IMG/VR virus record: IMGVR_UViG_3300030419_006406
Span: 1 to 33,947 of that record
Reading direction: 5' to 3' (one strand)
DNA: 33,947 nucleotides
From: a virus
The position numbers and the translations under genes were made by a program. The notes beneath the pieces were generated by a model. It did not search any database and had not been told where the DNA came from. It saw only the letters and a list, made by a program, of their open reading frames with translations. This document shows, piece after piece, positions 23,636 to 32,331 of this stretch (its first letter is position 1; the number at the start of each line of letters is the position of its first letter).

Positions 23636-26600
23636 TTAATCTGCGAATGATGCTCCCGAATCTGTGATTACAAAATCAAGTGCAATAAATTCAATTGCTT
23701 GTGCTGGCTTCAAGAAGATTTTTGCATACAAGATATTTCTATCAACCAACTCAGGCGTGGTAGTGGTTTCGTCTAGTACGACTTTGTAGTCAACTAAACC
23801 TTGGCCACTTTTAATATTGGACAACAATGTCTCAACTTGGCCAGCGAATTTGTTCCACGTTGCTTGCACGTTTTGTTCAAACAATGTGGTCGCTGCAATT
23901 CTAGAAACTTGTTTCTTAATCAAAAGCAACAAGCGGCGTACGTTGATCCTGTCCAGGGCAGAAGGCGTCACTTGAAGAGTCTTTTGTCCAAAGACGACGA
24001 CACCCTCGGCAGGGAACGATGCGATAGGATTGATATTTGCAGCATAAAGGTCATCTCGCTCCTCTGAGGTGAGTTGCAATTTAACACCTGTTACTGGTAG
24101 ACCTGCTGCGCCGGCGGAGAGTCCACCACGGGTGAATCCTGCTGGGGCGAACCAAACTTCGCGGACAGCCTCGCTGTATGCCAAAGTACCCAAGGCGACG
24201 ACGGAGGGTGGAACGTACACAAGCCTATTGGCGTTAGTATCCCTAATTTGAACAAAGGGGTAATAAGCCGCTGCGTAGCTAGAGTTAATTTGTCGGCTTT
24301 TCAAATTGTTAACCGTTGTAATAACATTCGGTCGATTAGTGGCCTCTGTGCTGGTGTTCTCATGAGGGGGAACATAGTCGCCCTCAAGATCAACAATGGC
24401 CATACAATCGGCTCTGTCCTCACATGTTTCAATTAAATGATCTGTAAGGGCAGAATTTGTGATACCTGGCAAGACGGCCAAGTTAATATCGACAACCTCG
24501 GGATCCTTGATTGTATCAATCGCTCTCTTTACTGAGTAGAAAGCATAGTTTCCAACCTCGGTACCATTAGTCATGAAAGTGTTCCTGAAAGGATCTTTTT
24601 CCGTGATATCTAAGCCATCTGTGCCACCGTGGAAAACGGTGGTAAATTTATTATAGCCTAGACCAGAACCCGTAAGGAGGGTGCTAGAGCCAGACGTCGA
24701 CGTAATTGAACCATTATCGCTACCGCCGGTTGTTCCACCAGTAAAAGCTGAAGGCACATTAGTGCTGCAGTTAGCATCCCAGTTCGTTTGATTACTCAAA
24801 GTAATAGTGGTGTTGCCACTTGTGCCGGCAGTCCCTTGTGTCAAAGTTACTTGACCGGTCGCAGGGTTCGCTGCTGCAATGTTTAAAGAAGAAGCATTGA
24901 TCGCATTTACCAAAGCTGTGGCGAAGCCTGCTGCGCCGGAGCCGTCTACTGCGGTGTTGGTACCTGATGCCCCGTCGCCAGTATCGTCAACCTCAAAAAC
25001 TACCGAAGTTGAGGCTGCGTCAGTCAACGTTATTGTGGTTTCTTCATTTGGCTTATCACTGAAAGTCCAGGTTGCTGTGGCCTTTTCATTCGAATGAGAG
25101 GCTCTAGAACCCGAAATATATTGAATTAAGCCGCCATCATTGCGGTCTGCGATATCATCAAGAGAAAATACATAAGAATACTCTACACTAGTGGTATCAT
25201 CATCAGCGTCCAGGGTGCCGGGTAGTGGACGCAATACATCAAAAACACTCTTATCTAGCTTAGCAGATCCGGACTTCCCTAGGTCAACACCCCAGTACTG
25301 ATTGCTTTGCTTATCCATGCGGTTTTGACGACCATCATGCTTCAAAGGAAGAATCGGGAACATGTAGGACGATGTAGAATATGGTGGAAATTGTGGTTCG
25401 CGGCAATTTAAGTTATCTATATCTAAGGGGGTTTCGCCATCTCCCTTGATAAAGCAAGCGTGACCCAAAGCATCAAGCTCAGTTACATTAGTAATCGAAC
25501 TAACATCCTTGACTTTTGGAGCCCCAAAGAAACCAAACGGAAGCAGTTCTGCTGCTGTGGCGCCGGCGGCAACCTCTGTGTTCATTTCGACATAGACATA
25601 TCTAGAAATATTATCATAATCACCATAGTGGCGATATCTTCTTTCAGTTTCATCCCAAATTTGATGTTTGTCGCCAACCTTTCTAGCCACATAATTTTCA
25701 GAATTAGGGTTCAACGAACAATTGGTGAACTTTTCGATAAAGCGGACTGCCTTGTCAGTGTCTTCTACCTTTCTAATTGCAACAGTAAAGGTGCCAAAAG
25801 GATCAGATTTGTTAGAAGAAGGTTTGATATCCTGGATTGAAACCTTGAGGTTTCTTTGAGTCCATTCACCGTGCTCTCTAGCAATAAGCCTGAAAAGTTT
25901 TTGCTGATCAGCTGGTTTATAATTCGCGGGCGAGCCTAGGTCTTGGCCAATGAACCACCCAGTTCGTGCTTTGGTGGCTGGGCGCTGGTGGTCTGCCCAT
26001 TCAATTGCAGAGGCTCCTTGTGAAGAAAGACCGAGAATTACACCATGAGTAACATCGTTCAAGCTGGTGAGCTTCCCGCGTTGATGGCCAGGATATTCTT
26101 CGGCCAACAGGCTACGTTCAAAACTTTCTCCTAGGAAGTAGTTTTTATATGCAGTGCCGGTGCTGGAAACAACGTCGCTGTTTGTAACAATTGGATTAGT
26201 ATTAAACACTTTTCTAATATAATTGTCGGAATTCTCATCAAAATTGAAAACAACCTTTTCGGCCGTGCCGGCACGAACAGTAGCTTTAGTGCCAATAAGT
26301 GCTGTGAATTCTGCGCTTTTATTAGCAGAAGAGGTTGCGATTGAGACAGCCATAGATGCTGTGGTTTGGTTGGGCGCATCATAATCATCGCTGAAACCCT
26401 GCTCGACTGCACCTGTAAGAGCGATCAAGCTGCCAGCGTTCATTGCATAGAAGACCGCTCCAAGATTCCATGTTTGGGTACCATTGGACTGGGAGTTCAT
26501 CAAAAACAGGCCATAAGCTCCACCTTTGTTTACTGATCCTCCGCCAGCGCCAACGGATTCGGCAACGTTGCCAGCATCCCAGCCGGCGTTTTGATCGCCG

Positions 26601-26941
26601 TCTCCAGAAGTTCTATTAGAAGAGTGCTCGCCATGCAGCCTTAAGATGGTCGCGGGCGACTGATTTCTAAGCCACGCTTGCGCAGCGTAGCCAGCATAAG
26701 TTGGAGAGGAATAATTACCCTCTCTATAAACATCACCTGCCCTGCCTCCCGGCATTGGTTCTCCAAATATTTCTACGTACTCGGAAAATGAATTTACTGT
26801 GACCGGAATCATTCCGGGGCCTTTTTCTGTTCTACCAATAATCACCGGGCCTGGTGGTAGGCCAACTCCTGGAAGCTGGGAGTTGTCGATCTCTTCTAGG
26901 AAGATACCGGGTGAAACAAATCTAAACTTTTTTTCAGCCAT
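23636..26941 (-). CDS. Contractile tail sheath protein, gp18-like, with large inserts
   Basis: This 1101-aa protein starts with FVSPGIFLEEIDNSQLPG and PPGPVIIGRTEKGPGMIPV, diagnostic of T4-type sheath proteins. It ends with the conserved C-terminal handshake domain (RLVYVPPSVVALGTLAY, AAGLPVTGVKLQLTSEERDD, NPIASFPAEGVVVFGQKTLQ, INVRRLLLLIKKQVSR). It is much longer than T4 gp18 (659 aa). The extra mass includes a Ser/Thr/Gly-rich segment at about 615-760 with TITLTDAASTSVVFEVDDTG and TGQVTLTQGTAGTSGNTTIT, which reads as an exposed beta-sandwich domain seen in many marine phage proteins. The sheath contracts to drive the tube through the envelope. The start has an AAAGGAGA site, and a late motif lies 43 nt upstream. 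Confidence 0.92.
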   Translation of the reverse strand: MAEKKFRFVSPGIFLEEIDNSQLPGVGLPPGPVIIGRTEKGPGMIPVTVNSFSEYVEIFGEPMPGGRAGDVYREGNYSSPTYAGYAAQAWLRNQSPATILRLHGEHSSNRTSGDGDQNAGWDAGNVAESVGAGGGSVNKGGAYGLFLMNSQSNGTQTWNLGAVFYAMNAGSLIALTGAVEQGFSDDYDAPNQTTASMAVSIATSSANKSAEFTALIGTKATVRAGTAEKVVFNFDENSDNYIRKVFNTNPIVTNSDVVSSTGTAYKNYFLGESFERSLLAEEYPGHQRGKLTSLNDVTHGVILGLSSQGASAIEWADHQRPATKARTGWFIGQDLGSPANYKPADQQKLFRLIAREHGEWTQRNLKVSIQDIKPSSNKSDPFGTFTVAIRKVEDTDKAVRFIEKFTNCSLNPNSENYVARKVGDKHQIWDETERRYRHYGDYDNISRYVYVEMNTEVAAGATAAELLPFGFFGAPKVKDVSSITNVTELDALGHACFIKGDGETPLDIDNLNCREPQFPPYSTSSYMFPILPLKHDGRQNRMDKQSNQYWGVDLGKSGSAKLDKSVFDVLRPLPGTLDADDDTTSVEYSYVFSLDDIADRNDGGLIQYISGSRASHSNEKATATWTFSDKPNEETTITLTDAASTSVVFEVDDTGDGASGTNTAVDGSGAAGFATALVNAINASSLNIAAANPATGQVTLTQGTAGTSGNTTITLSNQTNWDANCSTNVPSAFTGGTTGGSDNGSITSTSGSSTLLTGSGLGYNKFTTVFHGGTDGLDITEKDPFRNTFMTNGTEVGNYAFYSVKRAIDTIKDPEVVDINLAVLPGITNSALTDHLIETCEDRADCMAIVDLEGDYVPPHENTSTEATNRPNVITTVNNLKSRQINSSYAAAYYPFVQIRDTNANRLVYVPPSVVALGTLAYSEAVREVWFAPAGFTRGGLSAGAAGLPVTGVKLQLTSEERDDLYAANINPIASFPAEGVVVFGQKTLQVTPSALDRINVRRLLLLIKKQVSRIAATTLFEQNVQATWNKFAGQVETLLSNIKSGQGLVDYKVVLDETTTTPELVDRNILYAKIFLKPAQAIEFIALDFVITDSGASFAD

Positions 26942-26984
26942 GCTGCTCTGTCTCCTTTAGTGTTTAAATCTAAACAATTCTTAA

Positions 26985-26993
26985 ATAAATAGT
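26985..26993 (-). promoter_or_regulatory. Candidate late motif ACTATTTAT before the sheath gene
   Basis: The minus strand reads TTACTATTTATTTAAG in the 76-nt gap between the gp15-like stop and the sheath ATG, 43 nt before the start. It is an exact copy of the nonamer at the other late gaps. No -35 box is evident. Confidence 0.5.
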
Positions 26994-27017
26994 AAGAGAA
27001 ACCGTGAAACTCCAAAA

Positions 27018-27896
27018 CTATTCTGTATAAAATCCTCTCTTATCAATATGTTCTGGTTCATCTCCAGTAATTACGCGTTCTCGCGGGATTTTAGCTTCTA
27101 CTGCGTTTTCTCTAATAACTATTTTTGGTTGCTCTTGGTTCTTATCTTTTCCAATCAAATATCCCAAAACTCTTATTTGAATATTTGTCTCATAGGACTT
27201 CTCCTCGTTGCCGAGCGATGCTGCATTGGTGCTTGGAGAAAAACTATCTTGAAAGAAACCTTCATACTTGTGCCCATCTCTTTGAAGTAGAAATTGATTA
27301 ACTGCTCCAGTTTGGGTTATGAAAGGTGTGAGCATTTGATTCATTTGTTGCTGATATTCTGTCCTCAGTGTTATTTGGTACATCATTTCTACATAAACTG
27401 GCATTGGTATCGAAACATTTTTATAAACAACTTTATCGTTTTGCCTTGGGAAGTTTTTTTGTCCCATTAATCTAAAAGAATCTTTGTTGGCAAAGTTCGA
27501 GGTTTTCTCTTGATTTATAACCTTGCCAATTCTAATCGAGGCACCCTTTTTATCAAGAAGCGGTGGCACATGTGCTTGAAAAATGCCTTTGTTGGCAGGA
27601 TTCTTGCTGATAGACGTTCTTTCCACTGTGATCAATGGGAGTATTAACACTCCATTTTCATCTCTTAAATCTTTATTGTTCTTAACTTGGTAGGCGCGTT
27701 CTGATGAAAGCCAGGTAACTGGTGCTTTTTTAAACCCACTGTTGGTTTCACAAAAAATATTCATCTCTTCGTCTATGAATTCAAACATTGCTCTGTCTAT
27801 ATTTTCTATTGTTGAGGGCTGCACAAAAATTTCTTCTATTACATTAGAAGTTATTTTGGCGTCGTGGCGAGGATTTTTATTTTTATCATTTGGCAT
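27018..27896 (-). CDS. Tail completion/sheath terminator, gp15-like
   Basis: This 292-aa protein contains the stretch VSIPMPVYVEMMYQITLRTE, then YQQQMNQMLTPFITQTGAVN, a DGHKYEGFF strand, and NIQIRVLGYLIGKDKN. This pattern ('P-x-Y-v-e-v-x-Y-x-I-x-L-r-T-x-Y-q-Q-Q-M-N') belongs to T4 gp15-type proteins that cap the finished tail and lock the sheath to the neck. Length fits (T4: 272 aa). It begins inside the end of the gp14-like gene (11-nt overlap) and precedes the sheath gene. In T4 the terminase genes 16 and 17 lie between genes 15 and 18; here they are absent from that position. Confidence 0.72.
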   Translation of the reverse strand: MPNDKNKNPRHDAKITSNVIEEIFVQPSTIENIDRAMFEFIDEEMNIFCETNSGFKKAPVTWLSSERAYQVKNNKDLRDENGVLILPLITVERTSISKNPANKGIFQAHVPPLLDKKGASIRIGKVINQEKTSNFANKDSFRLMGQKNFPRQNDKVVYKNVSIPMPVYVEMMYQITLRTEYQQQMNQMLTPFITQTGAVNQFLLQRDGHKYEGFFQDSFSPSTNAASLGNEEKSYETNIQIRVLGYLIGKDKNQEQPKIVIRENAVEAKIPRERVITGDEPEHIDKRGFYTE

Positions 27897-28374
27897 CGAA
27901 AAGTCCCTCGCGTGCTTTTATACAAGTCGCGGTTATTTGAAACTTGTGATCAATTTGACCAAAAAGCTGTTTTGGTTCTGATAATGAAACAAGCTCATAG
28001 TATATATCTCCATAAGACAAGAAGTCACCTACGCGAACAAATAAATCTTGGTCTTCTGTTAATCTTCTTTTATGAAAATGAACTGTGATGTTGGAATCTT
28101 TATCTATACCAACGTTGTTCATGAAGGAAGTTTGGAGGCCTGCGAACTCAACCAAAGCATAAACTCTAATTGGTGGCAAAAATGTCTTACTTATGGCCTC
28201 CCCATAAAGATCATGAAAATTTGTGTGTTCCAGGCTGATAGGATAATATAAAATTTGCTGACCTACCACTTGTTCTATTAATTCGTCGTTAACTTGCTTA
28301 ACTAGGTCTCGTTCCTTTTTACCAGCGAATAACGGAGGAGGGGGTTGATTTGGTTGTGACCATTTTTTTGGCAT
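27886..28374 (-). CDS. Neck/head completion protein, gp14-like
   Basis: This 162-aa protein has a Pro-rich start and then the helix LVKQVNDELIEQVVGQQILYYPIS. FLPPIRVYALVEFAG, ITVHFHKRRL, VRVGDFLSYGDIYYELVSLS and KFQITATCI follow. The order ('E-q-x-x-G-x-x-I-x-Y', 'I-T-V-s-x-R-R', 'P-x-x-G-D-l-I-Y-f-p', 'q-x-x-x-f-k-l-x-C') matches T4 gp14-type neck proteins, although T4's is longer (256 aa). These form the head-tail junction with gp13 and gp15. It lies between the gp13- and gp15-like genes, exactly as in T4, which supports the call. Confidence 0.72.
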   Translation of the reverse strand: MPKKWSQPNQPPPPLFAGKKERDLVKQVNDELIEQVVGQQILYYPISLEHTNFHDLYGEAISKTFLPPIRVYALVEFAGLQTSFMNNVGIDKDSNITVHFHKRRLTEDQDLFVRVGDFLSYGDIYYELVSLSEPKQLFGQIDHKFQITATCIKAREGLFDAK

Positions 28375-28387
28375 TTTTTAACCTCCT

Positions 28388-29713
28388 TTATCCGACAAAT
28401 ATAGTTAATGGTATTTTTTCTTGTACCTTTAGTGCTGCGTCTGACATAGTGGCTTCTTGTTCTGCCAATCTTGCATAAGTCAACTCATCGAGCACTGTTT
28501 TTAGTTCATCCCTGAGGGCTGCTTGTTCTTCTTTGCCTTGGGAAATTAAGTCTGCCCCGTTTAAAGTTATTGCCTCGCCCGGGATGGGGATAGAGGCAAA
28601 TTTGCTTCTGACCTGTCCTAACATTTCTTTGGAAATCGCCAAGGCATATCTCCTAATCCATTGTTTACCTATTGAGTTTATATTTTTAAATGGTATATTT
28701 TCAAAAGGTAGAGTGTTCATGTTGTTGACGCCAGCAACATTACTCTTCCTATCCTCATCTTCCTCCCAAGCGTCTTTAGCATTTTTAATAATAAATTCAA
28801 ACCAAATTTTTGATGGGCTCACCGACACTGTTTGCGGATATATTCTTAATTTGTTATTTCTAAGTTCATAAGAATAGTGAGAATTTCTTGTATAAATTGC
28901 ATCTTCAAAAGATAAGGCCTGAAGCTTATTCTGCCACACTGGTACTATTTGAAATTGCGAATCGTCTGCAAACTGTCCATAGTTTTGCATATTCCCTACG
29001 GTATTCAAACCTCCGTAATAACCATAAAACCTCCACATGGCAGAGGGGGTTTTATAATAAACTTTTTTAATTAAAATCCTGCTGTTCCCGACTTTTCCAT
29101 AGTAAGGGACAGTTTCATCAGAAGAAGCATTACTTGCAACAATAGTCTGGAGATCATAATCCTGTTCTCCGATGGTTGTAGACACTGATGCAGAATAAAT
29201 TGTCTCATACCCGCCTACAGAGGTTTCTGTTGAGAAGGCATCTCCAATTCTTCTGGCGTAACCAAACTCTAGATTAGGAAACTTAAGAGCGACGTTTGAA
29301 CCAGTCAGATCCGCACCTGTTTCTCTGTGAATGCTTCCTGATGTTATAGTGCCGTCTTGATCAAAGCTGCCTGTTGTGCCGCCAAGCATTGATGATAACG
29401 CATTTTTGGACTGATGGATATTAACAATATAAGAATATTCCAAACAAGCTTCTTCATATGCTGCATATACCTGACCTTCAGTTATTTCAAGGTCCAGTAC
29501 ATCACCGCCTAATTTTTTATATGTGTAACTAACTTGGTCGCATGCGCCTCGGAGGAAGTCTTTATCTGTTGTCTCAGACTCTTCATCAGCCCTAGATGCA
29601 TATAAATACATTCCAAAAGCCAAAGAGCCGGAAACGGACCCTACCGTTCCAGTGGCTGGTAATCTAATCGCACTTATTGTGCTTGCGGGTTGAAGTTGTG
29701 TGGTTCTGGCCAT
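28388..29713 (-). CDS. Neck protein, gp13-like
   Basis: This 441-aa protein ends with the pattern found in T4-like gp13 proteins. SIGKQWIRRYALAISKEMLG is followed by VRSKFASIPIPGEAITLNGA, then LISQGKEEQAALRDELKTVL. The first third has LDLEITEGQVYAAYEEACLEY, the helical portal-facing connector pattern. It is longer than T4 gp13 (309 aa), with an extra Ser/Gly-rich part at about 95-140. It would sit under the portal with gp14. A motif variant lies 19 nt before the start, and the gene follows the terminator of the 185-aa gene, so it probably heads a neck-tail transcription unit. Confidence 0.75.
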   Translation of the reverse strand: MARTTQLQPASTISAIRLPATGTVGSVSGSLAFGMYLYASRADEESETTDKDFLRGACDQVSYTYKKLGGDVLDLEITEGQVYAAYEEACLEYSYIVNIHQSKNALSSMLGGTTGSFDQDGTITSGSIHRETGADLTGSNVALKFPNLEFGYARRIGDAFSTETSVGGYETIYSASVSTTIGEQDYDLQTIVASNASSDETVPYYGKVGNSRILIKKVYYKTPSAMWRFYGYYGGLNTVGNMQNYGQFADDSQFQIVPVWQNKLQALSFEDAIYTRNSHYSYELRNNKLRIYPQTVSVSPSKIWFEFIIKNAKDAWEEDEDRKSNVAGVNNMNTLPFENIPFKNINSIGKQWIRRYALAISKEMLGQVRSKFASIPIPGEAITLNGADLISQGKEEQAALRDELKTVLDELTYARLAEQEATMSDAALKVQEKIPLTIFVG

Positions 29714-29732
29714 TCATGCGGACTCCTATAAT

Positions 29733-29741
29733 ATAAGTAGT
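29733..29741 (-). promoter_or_regulatory. Variant of the late motif (ACTACTTAT)
   Basis: The minus strand reads ACTACTTATATTATAGGAG, 19 nt before the gp13-like ATG and just after the terminator at 29763-29786. It differs from the nonamer at one base. Its place directly after a terminator is where a new promoter is expected. Confidence 0.4.
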
Positions 29742-29750
29742 TTTACTATT

Positions 29751-29786
29751 AGATAAAAGAAACCCCCACCTCGTAAAAGGTGGGGG
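29751..29786 (-). terminator. Rho-independent terminator after the 185-aa gene
   Basis: On the minus strand a 9-bp stem CCCCCACCT/AGGTGGGGG with a 6-nt loop (TTTACG) is followed by TTTCTTTTATC. Arms are at 29763-29771 and 29778-29786. It ends the transcript of the upstream 185-aa gene, 48 nt after its stop. Confidence 0.88.
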
Positions 29787-29834
29787 CCATGATTAAAAAT
29801 CATTGAGAAACAAGAGGTTAATCAAAATCAAAGA

Positions 29835-30392
29835 TTAAGAAGTAACCGCAGTGGTCGAGAAGTGATCAGCCAATGTTGGATTGTCAATCTCAGAGATCAG
29901 GTGTCCTCTGTAGAGAACAACGTTTGCGACACCTGGATAGAAGAAGTCTAAGACTGTACCTTCCGTACCACCAGCTGCTCCAGCGGTGTCCAGGTTAAAG
30001 CGAACGCTTAGGAAATCATCACCATTGTTGGCAATTGCTGTCGCGTAGTCCAAGGAACTACCCTGGGCTTCGTTGGTATCACCAACCGCAACGGCTCCAC
30101 CGGAAATTTTGCTTGTGACAAAACCTACGGCGAAGTCATCTGCAACTGCGAGACCGATGACCACTCTAATGTGCATCCCACCATTCTCAGTGGTTGCCTC
30201 AGGAAGACGGATGTAAGTACCATCTGCCTTAGCTGCATTAATCATGATAAGGTGATCGCCTCTTGGCATAGCACTAAGATCGTGATTGCCCGATGCACTA
30301 GTGATGTAAGTAAAGTCTTTGACCATGCTTGTCGCGACTATCGGATTTTTGAGTTGTTTTCTCAATAAGTTGATTGCTCTTTTAGAACCCAT
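29835..30392 (-). CDS. Probable abundant structural protein, unknown family
   Basis: This 185-aa protein is beta-rich and small-residue-rich after a basic N-terminal helix (SKRAINLLRKQLKNP). Segments such as HDLSAMPRGDHLIMINAA, VVIGLAVADDFAVGF and VLDFFYPGVANVVLYRGHLI suggest a compact beta fold. It follows the major capsid gene and is enclosed by its own late motif and terminators. That makes it a separately controlled transcript with a strong GGAGG site. A capsid decoration or head protein is the natural guess. It does not match T4 Soc or Hoc by eye, so the role stays open. Confidence 0.65.
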   Translation of the reverse strand: MGSKRAINLLRKQLKNPIVATSMVKDFTYITSASGNHDLSAMPRGDHLIMINAAKADGTYIRLPEATTENGGMHIRVVIGLAVADDFAVGFVTSKISGGAVAVGDTNEAQGSSLDYATAIANNGDDFLSVRFNLDTAGAAGGTEGTVLDFFYPGVANVVLYRGHLISEIDNPTLADHFSTTAVTS

Positions 30393-30450
30393 TATTTTTT
30401 CCTCCTATATTGTAAAAGTAATGGACATGCGGATAAACCGCTTGTGTACA

Positions 30451-30459
30451 ATAAATAGT
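30451..30459 (-). promoter_or_regulatory. Candidate late motif ACTATTTAT after the capsid terminator
   Basis: The minus strand reads GACTATTTATTGTACAC, 12 nt after the U tract of the capsid-gene terminator and 58 nt before the 185-aa gene. A promoter is required here if the terminator works, which strengthens the reading of this motif as a promoter element. Confidence 0.55.
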
Positions 30460-30470
30460 CTTCAATATAT

Positions 30471-30505
30471 AAAAAAGAAGGCCCCGGGCTTGCGCCCGGG
30501 GCCTT
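30471..30505 (-). terminator. Strong rho-independent terminator after the major capsid gene
   Basis: A 10-bp perfect GC stem GGCCCCGGGC/GCCCGGGGCC with a tetraloop (arms 30480-30489 and 30494-30503, extended by two A-T pairs) is followed on the minus strand by TTCTTTTTT. The plus strand also ends in T5, so it could work both ways. It lies 45 nt after the capsid stop codon. Confidence 0.95.
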
Positions 30506-30550
30506 TTTATAGACAAACTCTCAAATTCATTTAAGAATTATTTTTGAGAA

Positions 30551-32311
30551 TTACCCAAGAAGATCTTGGCAAATGACAAGACCGTACATATCAGGACGTA
30601 CCATCTTCTTGGCATAGCGGGTCATGACTCCCTTACGGGGCACGAAGTCCTCTACACCGAAAATGGTAGGAGTGACCTGCAGCGGTACATATGGAGCGTA
30701 GACATAGCCACTTTCAAGGAAGCTATTACCTTTGCGTCCAACAAGTACAACATTACGGGGGAAGTATGGGTCTACATAAACATCCCACTTCTTGCTGAGA
30801 GAACCGGTTTTGACGGCTCCAACGCTGCCACGGTCGGCATCGCCAGTAACGTCAGCCCGGAAGCCAGCAGTGAACTCAAGGATATTGGCAACCTCAGGTC
30901 CGCAAACAAGGAAGTTTGCACCACCACGAAGTGTCTTACGATGAATCTGTGCAGAAACGTCGTTAACGGTCTCGACAAGAGTCTCATACCACTCAGACAC
31001 GGTACCAGTGAAATCAGGAGCAACAGTGGTTGCACCAACCTCGTGGCCTTCAGTGCGGTGTACAAACTTACCAGGGTTACGGGACCAGTAATAAGTACCA
31101 GCCTTTGCACCGCGAACAAGATCGTTGAGGATCTCGCGGTCGATCTCAAGAGCAATCTGCTCAGAGAGAATACCAGTAAGCTCAACCTCAGCATCAAGAT
31201 TGTGATAAGCGTTAAGGTCCTGACCAAGCTCTGGGGTCCATTTGGCCTTCAGTTTCTTGGTGACTGCTGTCACGGAGAGGCTGTCGACTTTGATGTCGAT
31301 CTCAGGAATATGAGCTTCGTCCTCAAGGCCCCACTCTGTAGCACCGACAACAGAACCAATGCGGTCAGAATCTGTGCTAGCGTTTTGGAAGGTATCCTTA
31401 ATTGGAATACTAAGGCTGATGCAATCTGCACCCGTCTTAGTTAAGCGAGTATTCATTTGAGCCTCTGTGACACCTGTGCCACCTTCGAATACTAATCGAA
31501 GGCGGAAGTTGTCGGCGTCTGAAGCATCTCTCGAAATTGCCTGACCTGCGGAAGCAGAATGAAGCCTAGTCAGTCGTCTAACTAATTTCGTGTCTCCAAG
31601 CAACTCGCCGGTGAAGCTGTCCTGAGAACCAGTCAGGGCAATCCCGATAAGGTTGTCGAGATTAAGTTGTTTTAAACCACCAGCGGTAGTGGAACCTGTG
31701 ATTGATCCAATCCAAACTGTCGAACCAGAGAGATCTGGATCGTATTCACAGAGTTTGTTCACAAGGTCGGTAGAATCGGTCAGACCAACAGTTCCTGCGG
31801 CAACGATTGTCATCGTTCCTGCGGAAACTGATGCGGTCGGTGAAGAATAGCCGTTGTTTAGATCATAAAACGACAAAGATGCTGTCGATGTAAGATCCAT
31901 ACCACCAGTAATCTGTTGGCCGACGACATCACCACCGAAGAGCGACGCATTAGCGGTTTCGCCGCCTCGTTGTGAATTGAACGTAAAGTCCAGGAAGAAA
32001 ATCAGACCAGAGGGCAAGCTCATGGGCTGAACGCTAACAAGATCGTTAGCAATAAGGCCACCAAATACGCGACGCACAAGTGGGAACGCTACGGAAGCGA
32101 AGCCTTCTACGTCGCCGGCGGACATTGTGGAAGCTTCGCGAAGAAGCTCCTTGGCTTGGTTCTCCAAGAGAACAGCCATACCAGTACGGGAATTGTCGCT
32201 ATCAAGTCCCTCCAAAAGTCCAGTCTTTTCCCACTTTGTGAGTAGGGCAGCACCTTCCTTTTGGAGATCTCTGTTAACGATTCCCTCAGTTAACTTTTGT
32301 AATACAGACAT
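30551..32311 (-). CDS. Major capsid protein, gp23-like
   Basis: This 586-aa protein opens with LQKLTEGIVNRDLQKEGAAL and LLENQAKELLREASTMSAG, then GFASVAFPLVRRVFGGLIAN and VQPMSLPSGLIFFLDFTF, the core signature of T4-type capsid proteins. The C-terminal half has LKAKWTPELGQDLNAYHNLD, LSEQIALEIDREILNDLV, YPRNVVLVGRKG, and FGVEDFVPRKGVMTRYAKK. It exceeds T4 gp23 (521 aa) because of an insert of about 100 residues (roughly 130-260) rich in Ser/Thr/Gly. A prohead protease site (LRE|A, after E59) fits N-terminal trimming. Codon use looks biased, as in highly expressed genes. The ribosome site AAAGGAG is strong, and a terminator follows. Confidence 0.93.
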   Translation of the reverse strand: MSVLQKLTEGIVNRDLQKEGAALLTKWEKTGLLEGLDSDNSRTGMAVLLENQAKELLREASTMSAGDVEGFASVAFPLVRRVFGGLIANDLVSVQPMSLPSGLIFFLDFTFNSQRGGETANASLFGGDVVGQQITGGMDLTSTASLSFYDLNNGYSSPTASVSAGTMTIVAAGTVGLTDSTDLVNKLCEYDPDLSGSTVWIGSITGSTTAGGLKQLNLDNLIGIALTGSQDSFTGELLGDTKLVRRLTRLHSASAGQAISRDASDADNFRLRLVFEGGTGVTEAQMNTRLTKTGADCISLSIPIKDTFQNASTDSDRIGSVVGATEWGLEDEAHIPEIDIKVDSLSVTAVTKKLKAKWTPELGQDLNAYHNLDAEVELTGILSEQIALEIDREILNDLVRGAKAGTYYWSRNPGKFVHRTEGHEVGATTVAPDFTGTVSEWYETLVETVNDVSAQIHRKTLRGGANFLVCGPEVANILEFTAGFRADVTGDADRGSVGAVKTGSLSKKWDVYVDPYFPRNVVLVGRKGNSFLESGYVYAPYVPLQVTPTIFGVEDFVPRKGVMTRYAKKMVRPDMYGLVICQDLLG

Positions 32312-32331
32312 TTTTTAATTCTCCTTTATTA

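Noticed and set aside
30566-31444. A 292-aa open frame on the plus strand opposite the capsid gene
   Set aside because: It lies entirely antisense to a clear gp23-like gene, has no ribosome site or family pattern, and is explained by the biased codon use of the capsid gene.
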